DNA of 64,000 nt from contig JANBVO010000042.1 of assembly GCA_030052745.1 (NCBI GenBank), positions 186,001-250,000 on the forward strand, read 5' to 3'. Under the pieces are notes generated by a model. The model was not told the DNA's origin, ran no database searches, and saw only the letters and a list, made by a program, of their open reading frames with translations. Every line of letters starts with the position of its first letter. The first letter of the stretch is position 1. This document shows positions 31,089 through 43,519 of the stretch, piece after piece. This stretch comes from Pleurostoma richardsiae. Taxonomy: Eukaryota; Ascomycota; Sordariomycetes; Calosphaeriales; Pleurostomataceae. The translations under genes were made by a program, and so were the position numbers.

Positions 31089-33598
31089 CTCGAAGGCCTG
31101 AAAGAACAAGGCGACGCCTTCAATGGACGAGCATACTTGTCAGTACATCTCTCGAAGGGAAGAAAAGGAGGTGAAGATCCCTCAAGAAGTCTTGACTGGC
31201 CTGGCGCGAGGCCACGGCCAGTCATTGGATGCCAGTGAATCTTGGAATGACTGGAGGAGGCAGACTCGAGAATACAAGGGGCTGGTTGAGGTTGGTGGAG
31301 AGCCTCTCGGGAAGTTCACTCCCCCGCTATTGTGGCTTGCACGACAACACCGCCACGGCCATGTTTGAGAGTGGCTTTCGCCTGGTCAATCATCCATGCC
31401 CTCGACTCGCTTTATGGGGATAAACCAGCTTGGCCGAGCTCCGGACGCCAGCTTGGCCAGAAGGCCTCACCGGCGTTTCTGAGCTGGCTGGAATCGAGAG
31501 AACGGATTACACCCTGATGCCTCATCAACCACCACCATCCAACCAGTGAGAACCGTCGTGGGGAGACCGCAGGATCCCGTGCTTATCTGAGAAGTTGTCT
31601 TAGGTAAGCGTCCTCCTAGCTGGATACAGCAAGCCACGCCAAAAGCAAAGCCGTTTGTGGGTGATCAGCCGAGTCGAGTTCGAGGGAGCGAGGAAGACCG
31701 AGGGACAGCGAAAAACTCGAGCACGTCCCGTGCAACCACCATTCGAAATGGTTGACGCCACGGTTCGAGGGTTCGCAAGCAGCATCAGGAGGTTGCTGGA
31801 CTATTTACGTGAGAGATTCTAGGATTTGCGATTGCGCAATCCGGACCCTTAAAGACGTCTTTCTGGTGCCGGAAGGCGAGCAAAGGACAAGAGAGCCTCG
31901 CCGTCGCTGGTCTCGGACCACTCACTCGGTGGCCCCGACCGCTTCTGTGCTTCGTGCGGAGCAACTACGTACCAGAATCCTTTCGCGGATTTGCCAGACC
32001 TGCGATTGGGCGACTCCTGACGTCACACTCGCGCTTGCAGGGAGTCTGTGGGCGGAGATAGGGGCACCGGCGAATCACGAATGCGGCCACCAAGCCTCAC
32101 CCACTCCCACTCGCCTCTCCGCGCGCCGAGAGCGCCCCCCCGCGGGCCTTTCTCGCAGGACCAAGACTACCAAGCTCCAAATTTCGTCGCCGCAAAAGCT
32201 TGACGTATTGGGCAGTTCGCTGCGGCTGGCCGTGGGTTGCGGCACCTGTGCCGTCCTGCGCAGAACGGCAAGCTGTCGCGAGGGTGCTGTGCCCTGATAA
32301 CGGAGCCGCAGCGAAACGTTCCATTGCCCTAACAGCCTTGGCCGTCTCTCGTCTCTCTCATTGTACGGGACTTGGGTAAGGCGGAAAGATGGTCTTTGAG
32401 GTAGGCAGGGCTAGACAGAATCACGACTTTCGACAGGAGGATGACGCCTTTCGGCGCCAATAGGAGGCGGTCCACGACGGACAAGGACGAACTCAAGCCA
32501 GCCTCGCCTGCTCCAGTCCGGCCCTGCTAGCCCTGCAACGAGTCGTTGCTTTCGCCTCTCCTGGTGGGACTTCCTCGACGTTCGAGAAGCTCGAGGGATC
32601 CTGAAGCAGGTGGTGTGGACCTCCATGGTACCCGGTCTGGTCCTGCCGCGGGCGGCCTGATATGACCGAACAAAGGCACCGGGGTCCCCTGGCGGGGGCA
32701 GAGCTAAAGTATCGCCAAAGTATCGTCTTCAAACCAGTCGCCCCCCCGCAAACGACGAAGGGAATGACGGCGAAGTCGAGCAGAAACTGGCCTGATAGGA
32801 CGGGCGACTTGTGATGTTGATGCAAGCGCGGGTCAAGCTACTACGGGGTACCTTTTGTGTCATCCCACGAGACATCCATCGAATGGAATCCAGCTTCCAG
32901 CCTTCCAAGGCATCTCTTGCGGGTTGGTGCGGGCATGTACGTAATGTGCCCCAGGCCGTTAGAGAGATACAGCTGAGGTACACAGAACATGGGGCTACCA
33001 ATGCGCTGAAATTAAGGTATAGGCCTTGTAACCACGCATCCTGCATCCGCGGCCGAAGAATTTGACGCCCTTGTACCAACGTTGACTACCTTAGGTACCT
33101 CTCATACGAACAGATACAGCAGCTCGACCCCATCCGCCCACACTCCATGTCAGTGGATTGGATTGTCCCCAGCTGGCTCCAGCTTGTCTATCGCTGTGGT
33201 CCGTCTTATCCAGATCCGCGGGAGCAGCGAGCAACAAACTCGCCCATTGGGACCAGGGATTTAGAGAGCTCCCCTGTCCGCGTCCCCTCGCTTCTTCTTT
33301 CTCTTCTCTTGCTCTCTTCCCTCTGCTTGAAGCTTATTGCTCACATACAACCGCTCGCCCTCTCCCGATTGTATTCTGACCGTCTAGCCCTCAACACGAC
33401 CAGGGTGCACGACTGGCGGACTGTATAAGTCCCATTATCTTCGGCCACACGCGAGCATCCTCCCCTCCCGACACTCTGATATAGTGTTTTCGTTGCCGCA
33501 TATCAATCGAATCCGACGATCCTCCCGCGTCTTCCTCACCTTGCAGAACCTCTTTCGTGCCGTTTCCCGCTGCATCGCCCGCTTCCTCTTTTGCGAAG
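31089..33598. other. Divergent intergenic region
   Basis: 2.5 kb. The 182-aa plus frame at 31752-32297 is Arg-rich, without domains, and rejected. A C/T-rich tract at about 33289-33332 and the following 260 bp form the probable core promoter and leader of the permease. A TACCTTAGGTACCT palindrome lies near 33088. Confidence 0.55.
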
Positions 33599-35863
33599 AT
33601 GGCGGCCCAAGAGCGCACGTCTCCCGACGGGATGCCTTATGACGAGAAGAAGCGCGCCAGCGAGTTTGACACCGAAGCTGCGGTTCCACGCGGCCGGGCT
33701 GCTTGGTTCGGCGGCTCTGATGTCAGCATCGGCCCCCGAATTGGCCCAGTCATCACTGGTATCTCTCTCGGCGACGAGTCAGACGACAGCAGCAGTGCCA
33801 TCCTCCACAAGCAAAAGGCCCTCGAGGATGGCCATGCGATCCAGTACCGCACGTGCAGTTGGCAGAAGGTCAGTTGTCGCCTCTTGTATCTACCCCCCTA
33901 TCTGGCTTCTGCCAACAAAGCTAACTGGAGTGGTGTACCAGACGGCAGCACTTCTCTTTTCTGAGTACATATGCCTTGTAAGTGCTCTCGTAGCCTCGTT
34001 GCCCAGCACCCAGCCTATTCCCTACCGACATTAAGGGTTATTGGCCTCGCCGGGAACGGATGCGCAGACTTGGTCATACCATTGAAGAAGATCCCTATTG
34101 AGGACGGGCTTCGCCAGCGAGATCGCGTACTGACAGGTGACGGCAGGCCATTATGAGCTTTCCGTGGTCCTACAGCGTGCTTGGACTTGTCCCTGGGTGC
34201 GCAAAGCCAATCTTCACGCGACTCTTGCTACTCCAACTAACCAGTATATCTCTAGTCTCATCTTGACGGTCTTCGTTGCTCTCATTGTGCTTTACACGTG
34301 TGTTCAGCATGAACCCTAAATGTCCTGCTTTTCATACTGACATTTCTACAAGCTCTCTGGTTTTATGGGAGTTTTGCCTCCGACATCCCGAGGTCCGCGA
34401 CGTTTGTGATATCGGCCAGATGCTCTTCTGGAACAAAAAATGGGCATGGTATTTCACCGCCGTCATGTTCATCCTCAACAACACGGTGAGTACCCCTCCG
34501 CGCCGCCTTCCGACGGTAATGCCTCTAGTCTTAACATGCTAACCTTCTCTGTAGTTTATCCAGGTTAGCACTCTCTACGTCCGCCCTGCGCTCGAGTACT
34601 GACACCAATTGAAGGGCCTGCACGTTCTCGTTGGGGCGAAGTATCTCAACACGATGACGGCGGCAGATAACGGCATTGCCTGCCGCACGGTCAGCTTCTC
34701 TGTGGTGATGTTCATCCTATGCTGGATCTGCTCTCTGCCGCGCACGTTCAACATGCTTGCTAAGATCGGAACGCTGTCGGCACTCTTCACCTTTGTTTCG
34801 GTGCTCTTGGCAACCATCTTCTCCGCGGTGGAGGATCATCCAGCTGGCTACGATCCTCGACCGACTTACACCACAGCAGCCGGTGAGACGGTCGTTGCTG
34901 GTGAACCTATTGTGACTGCTCTCCCGGTTGCAGGAACCACATTTGTTGCAGCACTCAGCGCATTTTTGAATATCAGCTACACCTTCATCGGCCAGATCAC
35001 ACTGCCCAGCTTCATTGCTGAGATGAAGGAGCCCAGGTATGTCTCGAGATACGCGAGAGGCACGAGTCATAGTTGAAGCTGGTATTGATCGTTTCAGGGA
35101 TTTCCCCAAGGCTCTATGGGCTTGCACCATTCTTGAGATTATCGTCTTCAGCGTTGTCGGTGCTGTTGTCTATGCCTACACTGGCAATCAGTATATGACT
35201 GCCCCTGCTTTCGGGTCTCTTGATGAGCTGTACAAGAAGGTGTCGTTTTCCTTCATGATCCCTACTTTGATATTCTTGGGCGTACTCTACGCCTCAGTCT
35301 CAGCGCGGTTCGTCTTCTTCCGCATCTTCCAGAATTCGCGACACAAGAACGACCATACTGTACTGGGATGGGCTGTCTGGGCCCTCATCTTGCGTAAGTG
35401 TTGCACTTTCGCCTTACACTTCTAGTCCTATGTTGCTAATCGATCCATTCCAGTCGCAACATGGATTCTCGCCTTCATCATCGCCGAAGTAATCCCATTC
35501 TTCTCGGACCGTGAGCAACCCCCTTTCATTCTTTTCATTTTCGAAGCTCCTGGCTGTATTACGTACTTAAATATTAACTCACCGCTAGTGCTTTCCCTCA
35601 TGTCCTCGCTTTTCGATTCCTTCTTCGGCTTTATCTTCTGGGGCGTCGCGTACTTCCGGATGAGAAAGGCAGACGGTGGCATTGCTCTTCTAAAGCAGCA
35701 CACGCTGGTGGGATATGCCATGGCTGCTTTGAATATCTTCATCATCGCCATTGGCATCTTCTTCTTAAGCGTAGGGACATACGCCAGTGTCCAGAGCATT
35801 GTCGACGAATTCGACTCAGGCGCAGTCGGGGGCGTGTTTTCGTGCGCCAGCAATGGATTATAA
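33599..35863 (+). CDS. AAAP-family amino-acid permease (Mtr/neutral amino-acid type)
   Basis: Amino acid/auxin permease family transporter, similar to Neurospora Mtr, expected to import neutral amino acids with protons. Ten coding exons: join(33599..33868, 33942..33977, 34147..34196, 34256..34297, 34353..34485, 34555..34563, 34615..35036, 35098..35393, 35454..35510, 35589..35863), 529 aa. All nine introns keep the frame. Exon 6 is a 9-nt microexon (FIQ) joining MFILNNT to GLHVLVGAKYLN. The cytosolic acidic N-terminus (about 90 aa) ends HAIQYRTCSWQK, the usual entry to TM1, followed by TAALLFSEYICL and AIMSFPWSYSVLGLVPG. About eleven hydrophobic segments follow; ISYTFIGQITLPSFIAEMKEPRDFPKAL is split here as ISYTFIGQITLPSFIAEM and KEPRDFPKAL and is typical of the family. 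The C-terminus lacks a long tail. Confidence 0.88.
34555..34563 (+). other. 9-nt microexon in the permease gene
   Basis: TTTATCCAG between a CTGTAG acceptor and a GTTAGC donor encodes Phe-Ile-Gln. Without it the protein would lose three residues inside a membrane-proximal segment. Confidence 0.75.
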
Positions 35864-37896
35864 TCCTCCGAGATCCAGTTCAGAGGCCTAACCTCCCGAC
35901 AGCAATCCCTGCCAACGACACAGCTGGAGCTTATACCCTGTAGGATGTCTGCAATAGAAAGTGATGGATACTGCAATGAAACAAACAATCGACTATTTTG
36001 TTAACCAAGGGCGCCGCGGCATTCGAAAGCCGAAGGCTAGCAACTTGTCCTATCGGCGCTTCAAAATGACTTTTATTTTGACTATGGCGAGTAAGAGAAG
36101 CATGCAGACTGAAGAGGTGTTTTGGGCGTTCGGCTTCCGAAAGAGTTTCGCCCTTACATGCATTGGTCTTGTGTCGGCTAGGCTTTGCTTTCCCCGAGGA
36201 GGGTTTTATCAATAGCGGACCGCGGCGATATGCGCATCACCATACCCCCTTCACGTAGATATTTTCCAGGACACGGCTCTGTACAAATCGGCGTGTACGG
36301 TCCCTCGGTGTCGTTCAGGGTGTATCAGGCACACTACGCCGACCTTAATGGCGAGCAAGAGGGCCGTTAGACAAGAGCATCTCGCTACAGCGTTGACTCG
36401 GCAGCATCTGCTGTTCGAAGTAGTCGAGTTCTTGGCTTCTACTATGTCTGTCCTGGCTTGGAGCATTTTTGACCCTCTTATTACCAGATCTAACAAGGAA
36501 AGCGGCTTCTGTATTGTATATTTGACGTGCTGCTCCGGTCCTCGAAGCTCCTGTTTCCCTCGGGAACCCGGACCACGCCCGAGTCGGATGCAGGCCCGAG
36601 TTTATTACCCCTGGTCGAACTCGCTTCCACATTAAATGGAGCCGTACCAGGCCTGCGACTGACTCATCATCTCTGATACAGTGACCCGAAGACACCTGAC
36701 CTCAGACCAGTTGAGATATCCTCATGCCGGCATCAACCTGCCGACATCTAGACTTTGATACTTACTGACGCTTTACAGAGCAGTTTCCATTACGTGCCTA
36801 TCCATGGCCTGGTCCCGTTTGATGTCAAGTATGAGACCCTTAATTAAGTGTGGAGGGAATATGTGCTCTTTCAACAGGCTTCAAGAGTACCCTGCAACTT
36901 CGCGGGTTCTTCTTTGAGAGCTTCGCTTGGACGTCCTCGTCACCTCCCGCGTCGTCAACCACCAGGTCTACCAAGCAGCGCCTCAGTCCCGACGACAATA
37001 CTCGGCAGCAGTTACTCTAAGTCTAAGGCCTCCTCATGCACCAGCCCTATGAAACTCCACTTTCGTCCAAATTGCACTGAACGCCCTCAGCAGGCTTTAC
37101 AGCCATGGATCATTAGAATCAATGAATGGCCTTTACGACGGTTTATGAGAGCTCACGAGGAAAAGGCCGTCCCAGGCATTAAAGCAGTACGTTGGAAAAC
37201 TATAAGGAACCAATGATTACTGGTGTCGGAGACCTGTTGAGAAATATTGATTTATGGGTAGTTCTGAAGGACCTTTGGGCCTTTACCTGAACGAGCATCA
37301 TCTTTTTCTCTTCCTGCGATATTCTCGTTGAACCTGAGGTTCTAGGATATAGTTCATAACCTCAACTAGAGCTCTTTCATAGCTATAGGCCCTGTACTTT
37401 GCTTGACATACGGCGTACTCTCTGGTGGACCGGTAGGCGCCAGATATGCTGGTTGTATGTCTCGTCCGTGGTTCTGTACCTGAGCGATTCTTCAAAGACT
37501 TCAGGTAGTTGGCAACCTGAAATACTCAAACCTCCGTGGGGCTTCAAGTATATCCTCTTCACCTAGTTTCGTTAATCCTTGCTTAGTGTTATGGAACATC
37601 TCTAAATCATCTCAACTGATCCTTGCAAGTTCGTTGCGAGGAGCTGCCATTTTTCTTAAAGTGAGGGAGCAATGGAGCTACCTGTTTAGTTAGGGTGTTC
37701 CTCTCCTGCAAACTAGTACGAAGCCGGGGCACTAATTCCACACCTTTTGGGGCGGGTCCACCACATCTATTATCACCAGCCTCTCCGCCACGCTCGTAAA
37801 GTCCACTAATCTTGAACACGACACGATCAAGCTAGGAATGATTCGAGAATTCTATGCCAAAGCTGAAGGACCTTGCGCTAGAAGTTCCCCCGCGAA
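35864..37896. other. 2.0-kb intergenic region
   Basis: No supported gene. Short AT-richer stretches at 36.9-37.6 kb carry frames interrupted by stops and without recognisable domains; possibly old decayed sequence. Confidence 0.5.
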
Positions 37897-38991
37897 ATGC
37901 CTAGATCGTTGTCCTACCCACCGAAACCGGTAGGAGAGGAGGGACGGAACGTCCGGGGACGGCAATGCCTGGTTTACTTGATAACCGGGAACCCTGGGCT
38001 AGTGGACTACTACGAGCCGTTCCTCTCTACACTGCGAAGGCTGCTGGATGAGACGGAGGAGCGGTCGCCGGTGTCTTTTCACCTGTTTGGGCGGAACCTG
38101 GCGGGTTTCGAGGACGACGATCATGAGCCGTTCACCGACAACTGCCCTCCCCACGATCTTGAGTTTCAGGTACAGCATGTGTTCAGCCATCTGATGGCCA
38201 TGAAGATTGAAAATGGGCCGAGGAAAGGAGCCTACTTTGACGAGGTCATCCTGATCGGCCACTCGGTAGGCAGCTATATCAGCCTCGAAATCTTTCACCG
38301 CCACTTCCAGAAGCCCGATCTGGCCCCCCACCTCAACCTCCGGGCGGGCATTCTGCTCTTCGCCACCATTGCTCACCTCGCCAAGTCGCCCCGAGGCATC
38401 TATCTGGAGCGCATGCGACTATCGCCTTTCTTCGACCGCTACATGCACCGCTTCGCTAGAGCCTTCTTGTGGCTATGGCCAGGGTGGGCCATGCGCTGGT
38501 ACCTTGCCAGTGTCATGGGCATGCCGCCCCATGCCGTGGCGACCACGGCACGGTTCCTGACTAGCCGCGACGCAGTCTGGCAAGCGCTGCACCTCGGCAA
38601 GGATGAGATGCGCGTTATTGCCGACGATCGGTGGGCGGAAGAGTTGTGGGAGGTTACGGACGAGGCCGTAGCGCATCGGCACGAGGTGCCTAAGTTCTTT
38701 ATCCTCTTCGGCAAGGAAGACTACTGGGTGTCCAACTCCCACCGCGACGAGTTCATCAAGCAGAGGGAGGAGCACCGCCGCAGGGAGGGGCCCGCCCACA
38801 AGAAGGACCGGACGAGGATCGTCGTCGATGAGGGCAATTTACCCCATGACTTCTGCATTAGTGAGTTTGACCCGAGCTTGCCGGCGAGATTGCCGGAGAG
38901 TATGTTGCTAATGTGCTTCTGAACAGATTATAGTGAGGTAGTAGCTGAGAAGGTCAAAGTGTTCATCGATGAGATTGCAAAGAATCCGTGA
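37897..38991 (+). CDS. Lipid-droplet-associated hydrolase (LIDHydrolase family)
   Basis: Alpha/beta hydrolase of the LDAH/C2orf43 family, found on lipid droplets and proposed to act on neutral lipids or sterol esters. Model: join(37897..38860, 38927..38991), 342 aa. The 66-bp intron (GTGAGT..ACAG) links LPHDFCI to NYSEVVAEKVKVFIDEI. The domain starts at once with CLVYLITGNPGLVDYYEPF (oxyanion and entry motif). The nucleophile elbow is LIGHSVGSYISLEI with Ser123; the probable catalytic His is His317 in NLPHDFC, just before the intron; the acid is probably in FILFGKEDYW. A hydrophobic helical stretch, RAFLWLWPGWAMRWYLA (about 190-206), could bind the droplet monolayer. Length fits the family. 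No earlier exon is evident. Confidence 0.87.
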
Positions 38992-41517
38992 GCTTTTGAC
39001 TGCGAGCCTTATAGGAGCATGTGGGAGCGTCCTAGAGCGTGGGCTGCTGGTTGACGGTACGTCCGATACAGTATAGAGGGAAGCGAACATATAGATATCA
39101 TAGCTATCTTGTTTCAAGTGGCCTGATCATGACTTGCATCAGCAAGTTTGCATGTACTTCCTGTGAGGTCAGGACCTTTACAATCGATAACCTCGATCGT
39201 GCAGCCGTGTTGATGACGACTTGGAACTAAAGGACAACCTGAGACTACCCATACAGCCTGTAACTCCGACGGAAATACACGGTTGTGCCTTGCTCTAGTA
39301 TGATCTAATATTGATCAGACGGGAACTTACACTACTTTGCTTCTTGCTGCTTGTGTTTCGGCTAGAGGGTGTAAATGAGCAGTGAAGAAAGAATCGTATG
39401 GACGGCTAAGATCAACCTCATCATTTCCCTCGTCCCCGTGAGCTCCCTATTGATTCTCGCTGCACTATATCATCGTTCCAGTGATGGGAGCTCATTGAAA
39501 GACTTGGCCCGCCTGCTAACTTAAGAGATGCCCTGTGGCACCACAACAGAAGGAGTGACAGCCACATGATGGAGGGATACAGCCCGACGCAGGTCGCATC
39601 CACAACACAGCCCCGGTTATTTCCTGGTTGCAGATGAATTTTCCGATGTGGTCAACGACACAGTTGTCGTTTCGAAGCCTGTGAATGCGACCTTGCTCTG
39701 TAGATGTGGGCCAGTGGGTGATTGGCCTTGGAACGTGGAGGTTATACTGAGTAAAAATGCATGAAAACAGGACCGTCTTTACCAGAGAAAGCGAAATCAT
39801 CTCGTATTTCGTTCTCACAACCTCCTGTAGCATTACTTCTTGCTCTTACCTACATCTTACATGAGCTCTAAGAACATCGAAGTAACATTGCCTGTGAGCC
39901 TGGTTATGAACAAGAGCAAGGGTGCCAATCCACGACCCATCTTGCGGGTGAGCTCGCTGAGATTTTGCTCGACGATGAGTTCAACGAAGATTGCAAAGAA
40001 GAGAGTCGGCTGCGGCATCAGCGGATTCAGCAACTGAGATGTAGATCTCTTGACAGTACCTGTCGCATATCCTTATTCTACGTGTTAACTTAAACCTTTG
40101 AAGCATTGATGGTGAGTGACATATACTGCTGGGGATCGTGGCCTTCTTCTCTGATCTTGCCGACTTCGTAATGTTGTGAGTTGTTGGGGAGGGCATCACG
40201 ACCACAGCTCATATCGTCGTCAATCTTGCTCTAGGGTATTGCATCTCTCATATATCGTTTTCAGTGCTCTAGCTCTGTTGGACACCAACGAAAGAATATG
40301 ACCGGAGGGCATGTTCGTAGGCACGCTAGCGTGCCTAATGAATGTGATGAAACTTCCAGCGCAAGACGATCGACTCGGTTCTTTCATACAGCAAGGTGCC
40401 CTGCTCTTCCCTGCTTGCTCTCGCAACCTGGGACGGAAAAGGTCGTAGGCGGGAATGCAGGAAGAGGGATTTCTAAGACCACTATGGGATTAAGCACTAG
40501 ATGTCCCTCGTCCAAAGGAGCTGTACTAACTTATCTTTGAATGCTGGACGCTAATGAAACGTCTAGGGCGAAGGATGTCGAGGTATAATGTAAATGGCTA
40601 CTATTCGGTCTTGAAGCTTTATTCGTCTCCTCTATGGTGGGTGTTGCGATGAGGCGTTGAAAGCTGTGCGTGGTTGGAATTTCGATTCGCAAAGCTTAAA
40701 GCCGAAAATGACAGAAATTGACAGCCAGCGAGCTTCACCTACATACCGTAGCACTGCAATTAGACGATTTTGAGGACTGCAGTGGTTGGTGAAAACTTCC
40801 GAGGTCTGCGGAGCTTGGCGAAGTCGCTTTGTGGACGTTTGCTAACACCGCGATACGAGTGGGAAACATCCGCGTCTCACGCTACTTATCCTGGCTGAGT
40901 CTGGCGGTCTCTGTCTAACTTATCACCTAACGAGATTGGCCAGAGAGCATCGCGGGGAATGGCACCAGAGAGCTGCCCCTGTTCACATTAGCTCGCTGGC
41001 AGGGATCTTAATGGCTGCCTGTTCGTATCAGGGCCTAGCTTCTAGGAATGGACAGCTGTCGATCTGCTTCTTATCCTCTGCCGTCAGCCGACCTCGTTCT
41101 TCTTCGTCTCGTCTCTTGTGTCTCCAAGTGTGGTGATGATCATAACGCGGATACGAAGCCTGTTCAACCTGTCGTAAACTTGGACGACCGTAGTGCGCAA
41201 TCCACGGCACAGTGTCCGTCACGACGGCACACTCCCCATCCTTCTCACCCCTGAGTGCGTTTCGCTCTCGCGAGGTCTAACCAGACACTCGCGTTTAGTC
41301 GCACGGTGGCTTCCGGACACTGAGCGAGGCAAGCCGATAGAGTGTTGCGAGTCTCTTGTTTCCGGCGGCTTCACGTTCGACATAGCAATGCTCTTGCTTC
41401 TACGGTCATGAGTACCCTCAGCAACCGCAGCAGCAGAGCGCAGGCTACACAACCTTAGCCAGTCATCCAGTGCAGCAGGCCCCGTGCTGGATCGCTGCAA
41501 CCGGCATACGACGAACG
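38992..41517. other. 2.5-kb intergenic region
   Basis: No supported gene. The final 130 bp (from about 41386) remain open in the frame of the next gene and look coding (YGHEYPQQPQQQSAGYTT), so an upstream exon of that gene may lie here. Confidence 0.5.
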
Positions 41518-42910
41518 ATGCGCCGGATCCTTCAAAAAACACCATCCTGTATCGAGCAGCACCAGCTGGAAGAGCTCGCAGTCCATCCACCCTCGTCGTC
41601 TTCCAACCTCCCCAAGCAGGGGCAGCAGTGGCCTGGTCGACAGCAGCATGTCCCTGGACGCCAGTGGCGGGATGGATGGTGGATCGCCAAGGTGGTCATC
41701 CGGTCCATCTCCTTCCTCCTGGCGAGCATTCTCCTCGGCCTCGAGCTCGGGGTTGGCAAGCACTATCCTCCCTTCAACGACGTCTCCGCAGATTTCATTG
41801 CTTGCGTCACGGTGGTATGTTCTCTCTAGAACAGTCTTCCCTGTTTCATGCCTCTTCATGCTTCTCCTTCTACGTTTTCGGTCAGACATTCCAACACCAA
41901 CCCCCCTCCCACAAACCAAGAAGAAAAGAATCCTGGGTACATGGAACGCCTCACTATTTCAAGGTGACTGTAGTCTATTACATACTGACCATGCACTCTT
42001 ATCTAGGCAGGGGCTATTCTTCTTTGGGACGCCTCCGAGTTTGTGACTCTATGCTGTCGAAGAGGCTACGGCATCACCTCCAAGGCTCATATCGGCCTTG
42101 ACCTCACCCTCGCTTTAGGATCTGCCGCTGCTGTAACTTTGGTCTGTCTAAATATTGGTTTGAATGACTACTACTACCTCTATTCCTCGGACTTCATGTC
42201 TGCTGAGCTAGCCGTTAACGCTTTGCTATCGTTAGTCTACCCACCTTTAAAGAGCCTTACTGTCATTGCCTCGGCTCTGGAACATGGCAGGATTCAAAGC
42301 GCCTCTGTTACTAATACGGCTGTGCTCTAGGCTTGTCCATTTCGTCCTTTGTTTTCGGAACTGTATAGACCGCCGGCGAGGCATAGGGATAAGTCCTCGA
42401 ATAATGTATCTGCCGACAGGTGAACCTGTGGTCGTCATCCCCAGGCCATTCCCACCGAAGCCGTCCAACCAAGAGACAAGGCGGGAGGCCTTCTCGCTGC
42501 GGGTGGCGCACCGCGAGAGACCTCGGATAGATCAGATTGCGAAAGCTGTATTGCCCCAGGCTCCCTCAACGCCAGCGGCCTATGCGATACCGGAACCAGA
42601 TCTAATACCTGTTCAGCCGTACGAAGAAACGGCGCAAGAGTATAGCGTCAACAGACCCTTAGCAGTCATACCAAAGAGAAAACCAGTCCCACTGAGGGGT
42701 ACCCCGTTCTCCAGTCCTTGGGCTGCTCCAGCACCGGATTACGTCCCGGACGAAGCAGAAAGGGCACGGGCGGCTAGAGGGGAGAGCCAAGCGCAGCGGA
42801 TGTCGACATTAGGGATGGAGATAATAGGGAGGGGGAAGAGGCCAAGGGAACTTACGCCTCGACTGACCGGCACCGACTCGAGGTACGATGAGCCTGCTGA
42901 GGTAGTGTAG
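41518..42910 (+). CDS. MARVEL-like four-helix integral membrane protein
   Basis: Model: join(41518..41814, 42007..42230, 42331..42910), at least 366 aa. Introns of 192 bp (GTATGT..CTAG) and 100 bp (GTTAGT..CTCTAG) restore transmembrane segments: DFIACVTV|AGAILLWDASEFV and NALLSL|VHFVLCFRNCIDRR. Four hydrophobic helices: VVIRSISFLLASILLGLEL; FIACVTVAGAILLWDASEF; IGLDLTLALGSAAAVTLVC; LAVNALLSLVHFVLCF. The WDxxEF and basic-loop pattern is common to fungal MARVEL-like 'integral membrane proteins'. The cytosolic tail (about 190 aa) is Pro/Arg-rich (VIPRPFPPKPSNQETRR, GRGKRPRELTPRL). The start is the first in-frame ATG; the frame is open and coding-like back to 41386, so the true N-terminus is probably longer, via an upstream exon. 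It is in tandem with a related gene 0.6 kb downstream. Confidence 0.7.
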
Positions 42911-43519
42911 GGTCGTGACGTAATAGAATACAAGGAGAAGAGAGTCGTATAAATCCAACCGTGAAGGATAAACAAAGCTTGTATATGAACAGCCTTGTTG
43001 CCATGCAATCTACTCGTGAAAGCTTTTCGGGAGACTACTATGTGTTTATACAGCACCGCCATCTGTTCTTACGGAGAGTTGGAAGACCACGAGCGTCAAT
43101 ACACTGGATCGCCATCTTGACGCATCTCGAAAATGACGTGTTTGTTCACCTATATTCTATGGTGGCCCTTCGAAACACTCTTGGGCGGTTGCAGCGGCCC
43201 CTCAACACGAACGGGTTATTTTACCCTAAAGCAGTCTCCTTGATCTTCTTGGCATGAGAGGATGGTTGATCTGGAAAATGGAAGCCTAGAATATCCTCAG
43301 CTACCGATCTCCCCTGGCGGCAGCAGAATACGAGAGCGGGGATGAACGTGTATCAACATAGTACCTAGCACTTGTTCCCTCGCCATGCCTGGAGAATGAT
43401 GAAAGGGTGAAGACGCCAGCAGCATTGGCAACTCTCAGTGCACAGGACAGGCCGATAATTGTATTACCATCTTTACAATCTCCAACATTCTGCGGTTCTG
43501 TCTTCTGCGTAGCTTCAGA
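42911..43519. other. Intergenic between the tandem membrane-protein genes
   Basis: 609 bp with no supported gene. It must contain the first gene's 3' end and the second gene's promoter. Confidence 0.45.

Noticed and set aside
31752-32297. Arg-rich 181-codon frame
   Set aside because: No domain, no start context and no splice support. It lies in the promoter region between divergent genes.
36848-37819. Possible DNA-transposon remnant in the AT-richer stretch
   Set aside because: I could not find terminal repeats, a target-site duplication or a recognisable transposase motif in any frame.
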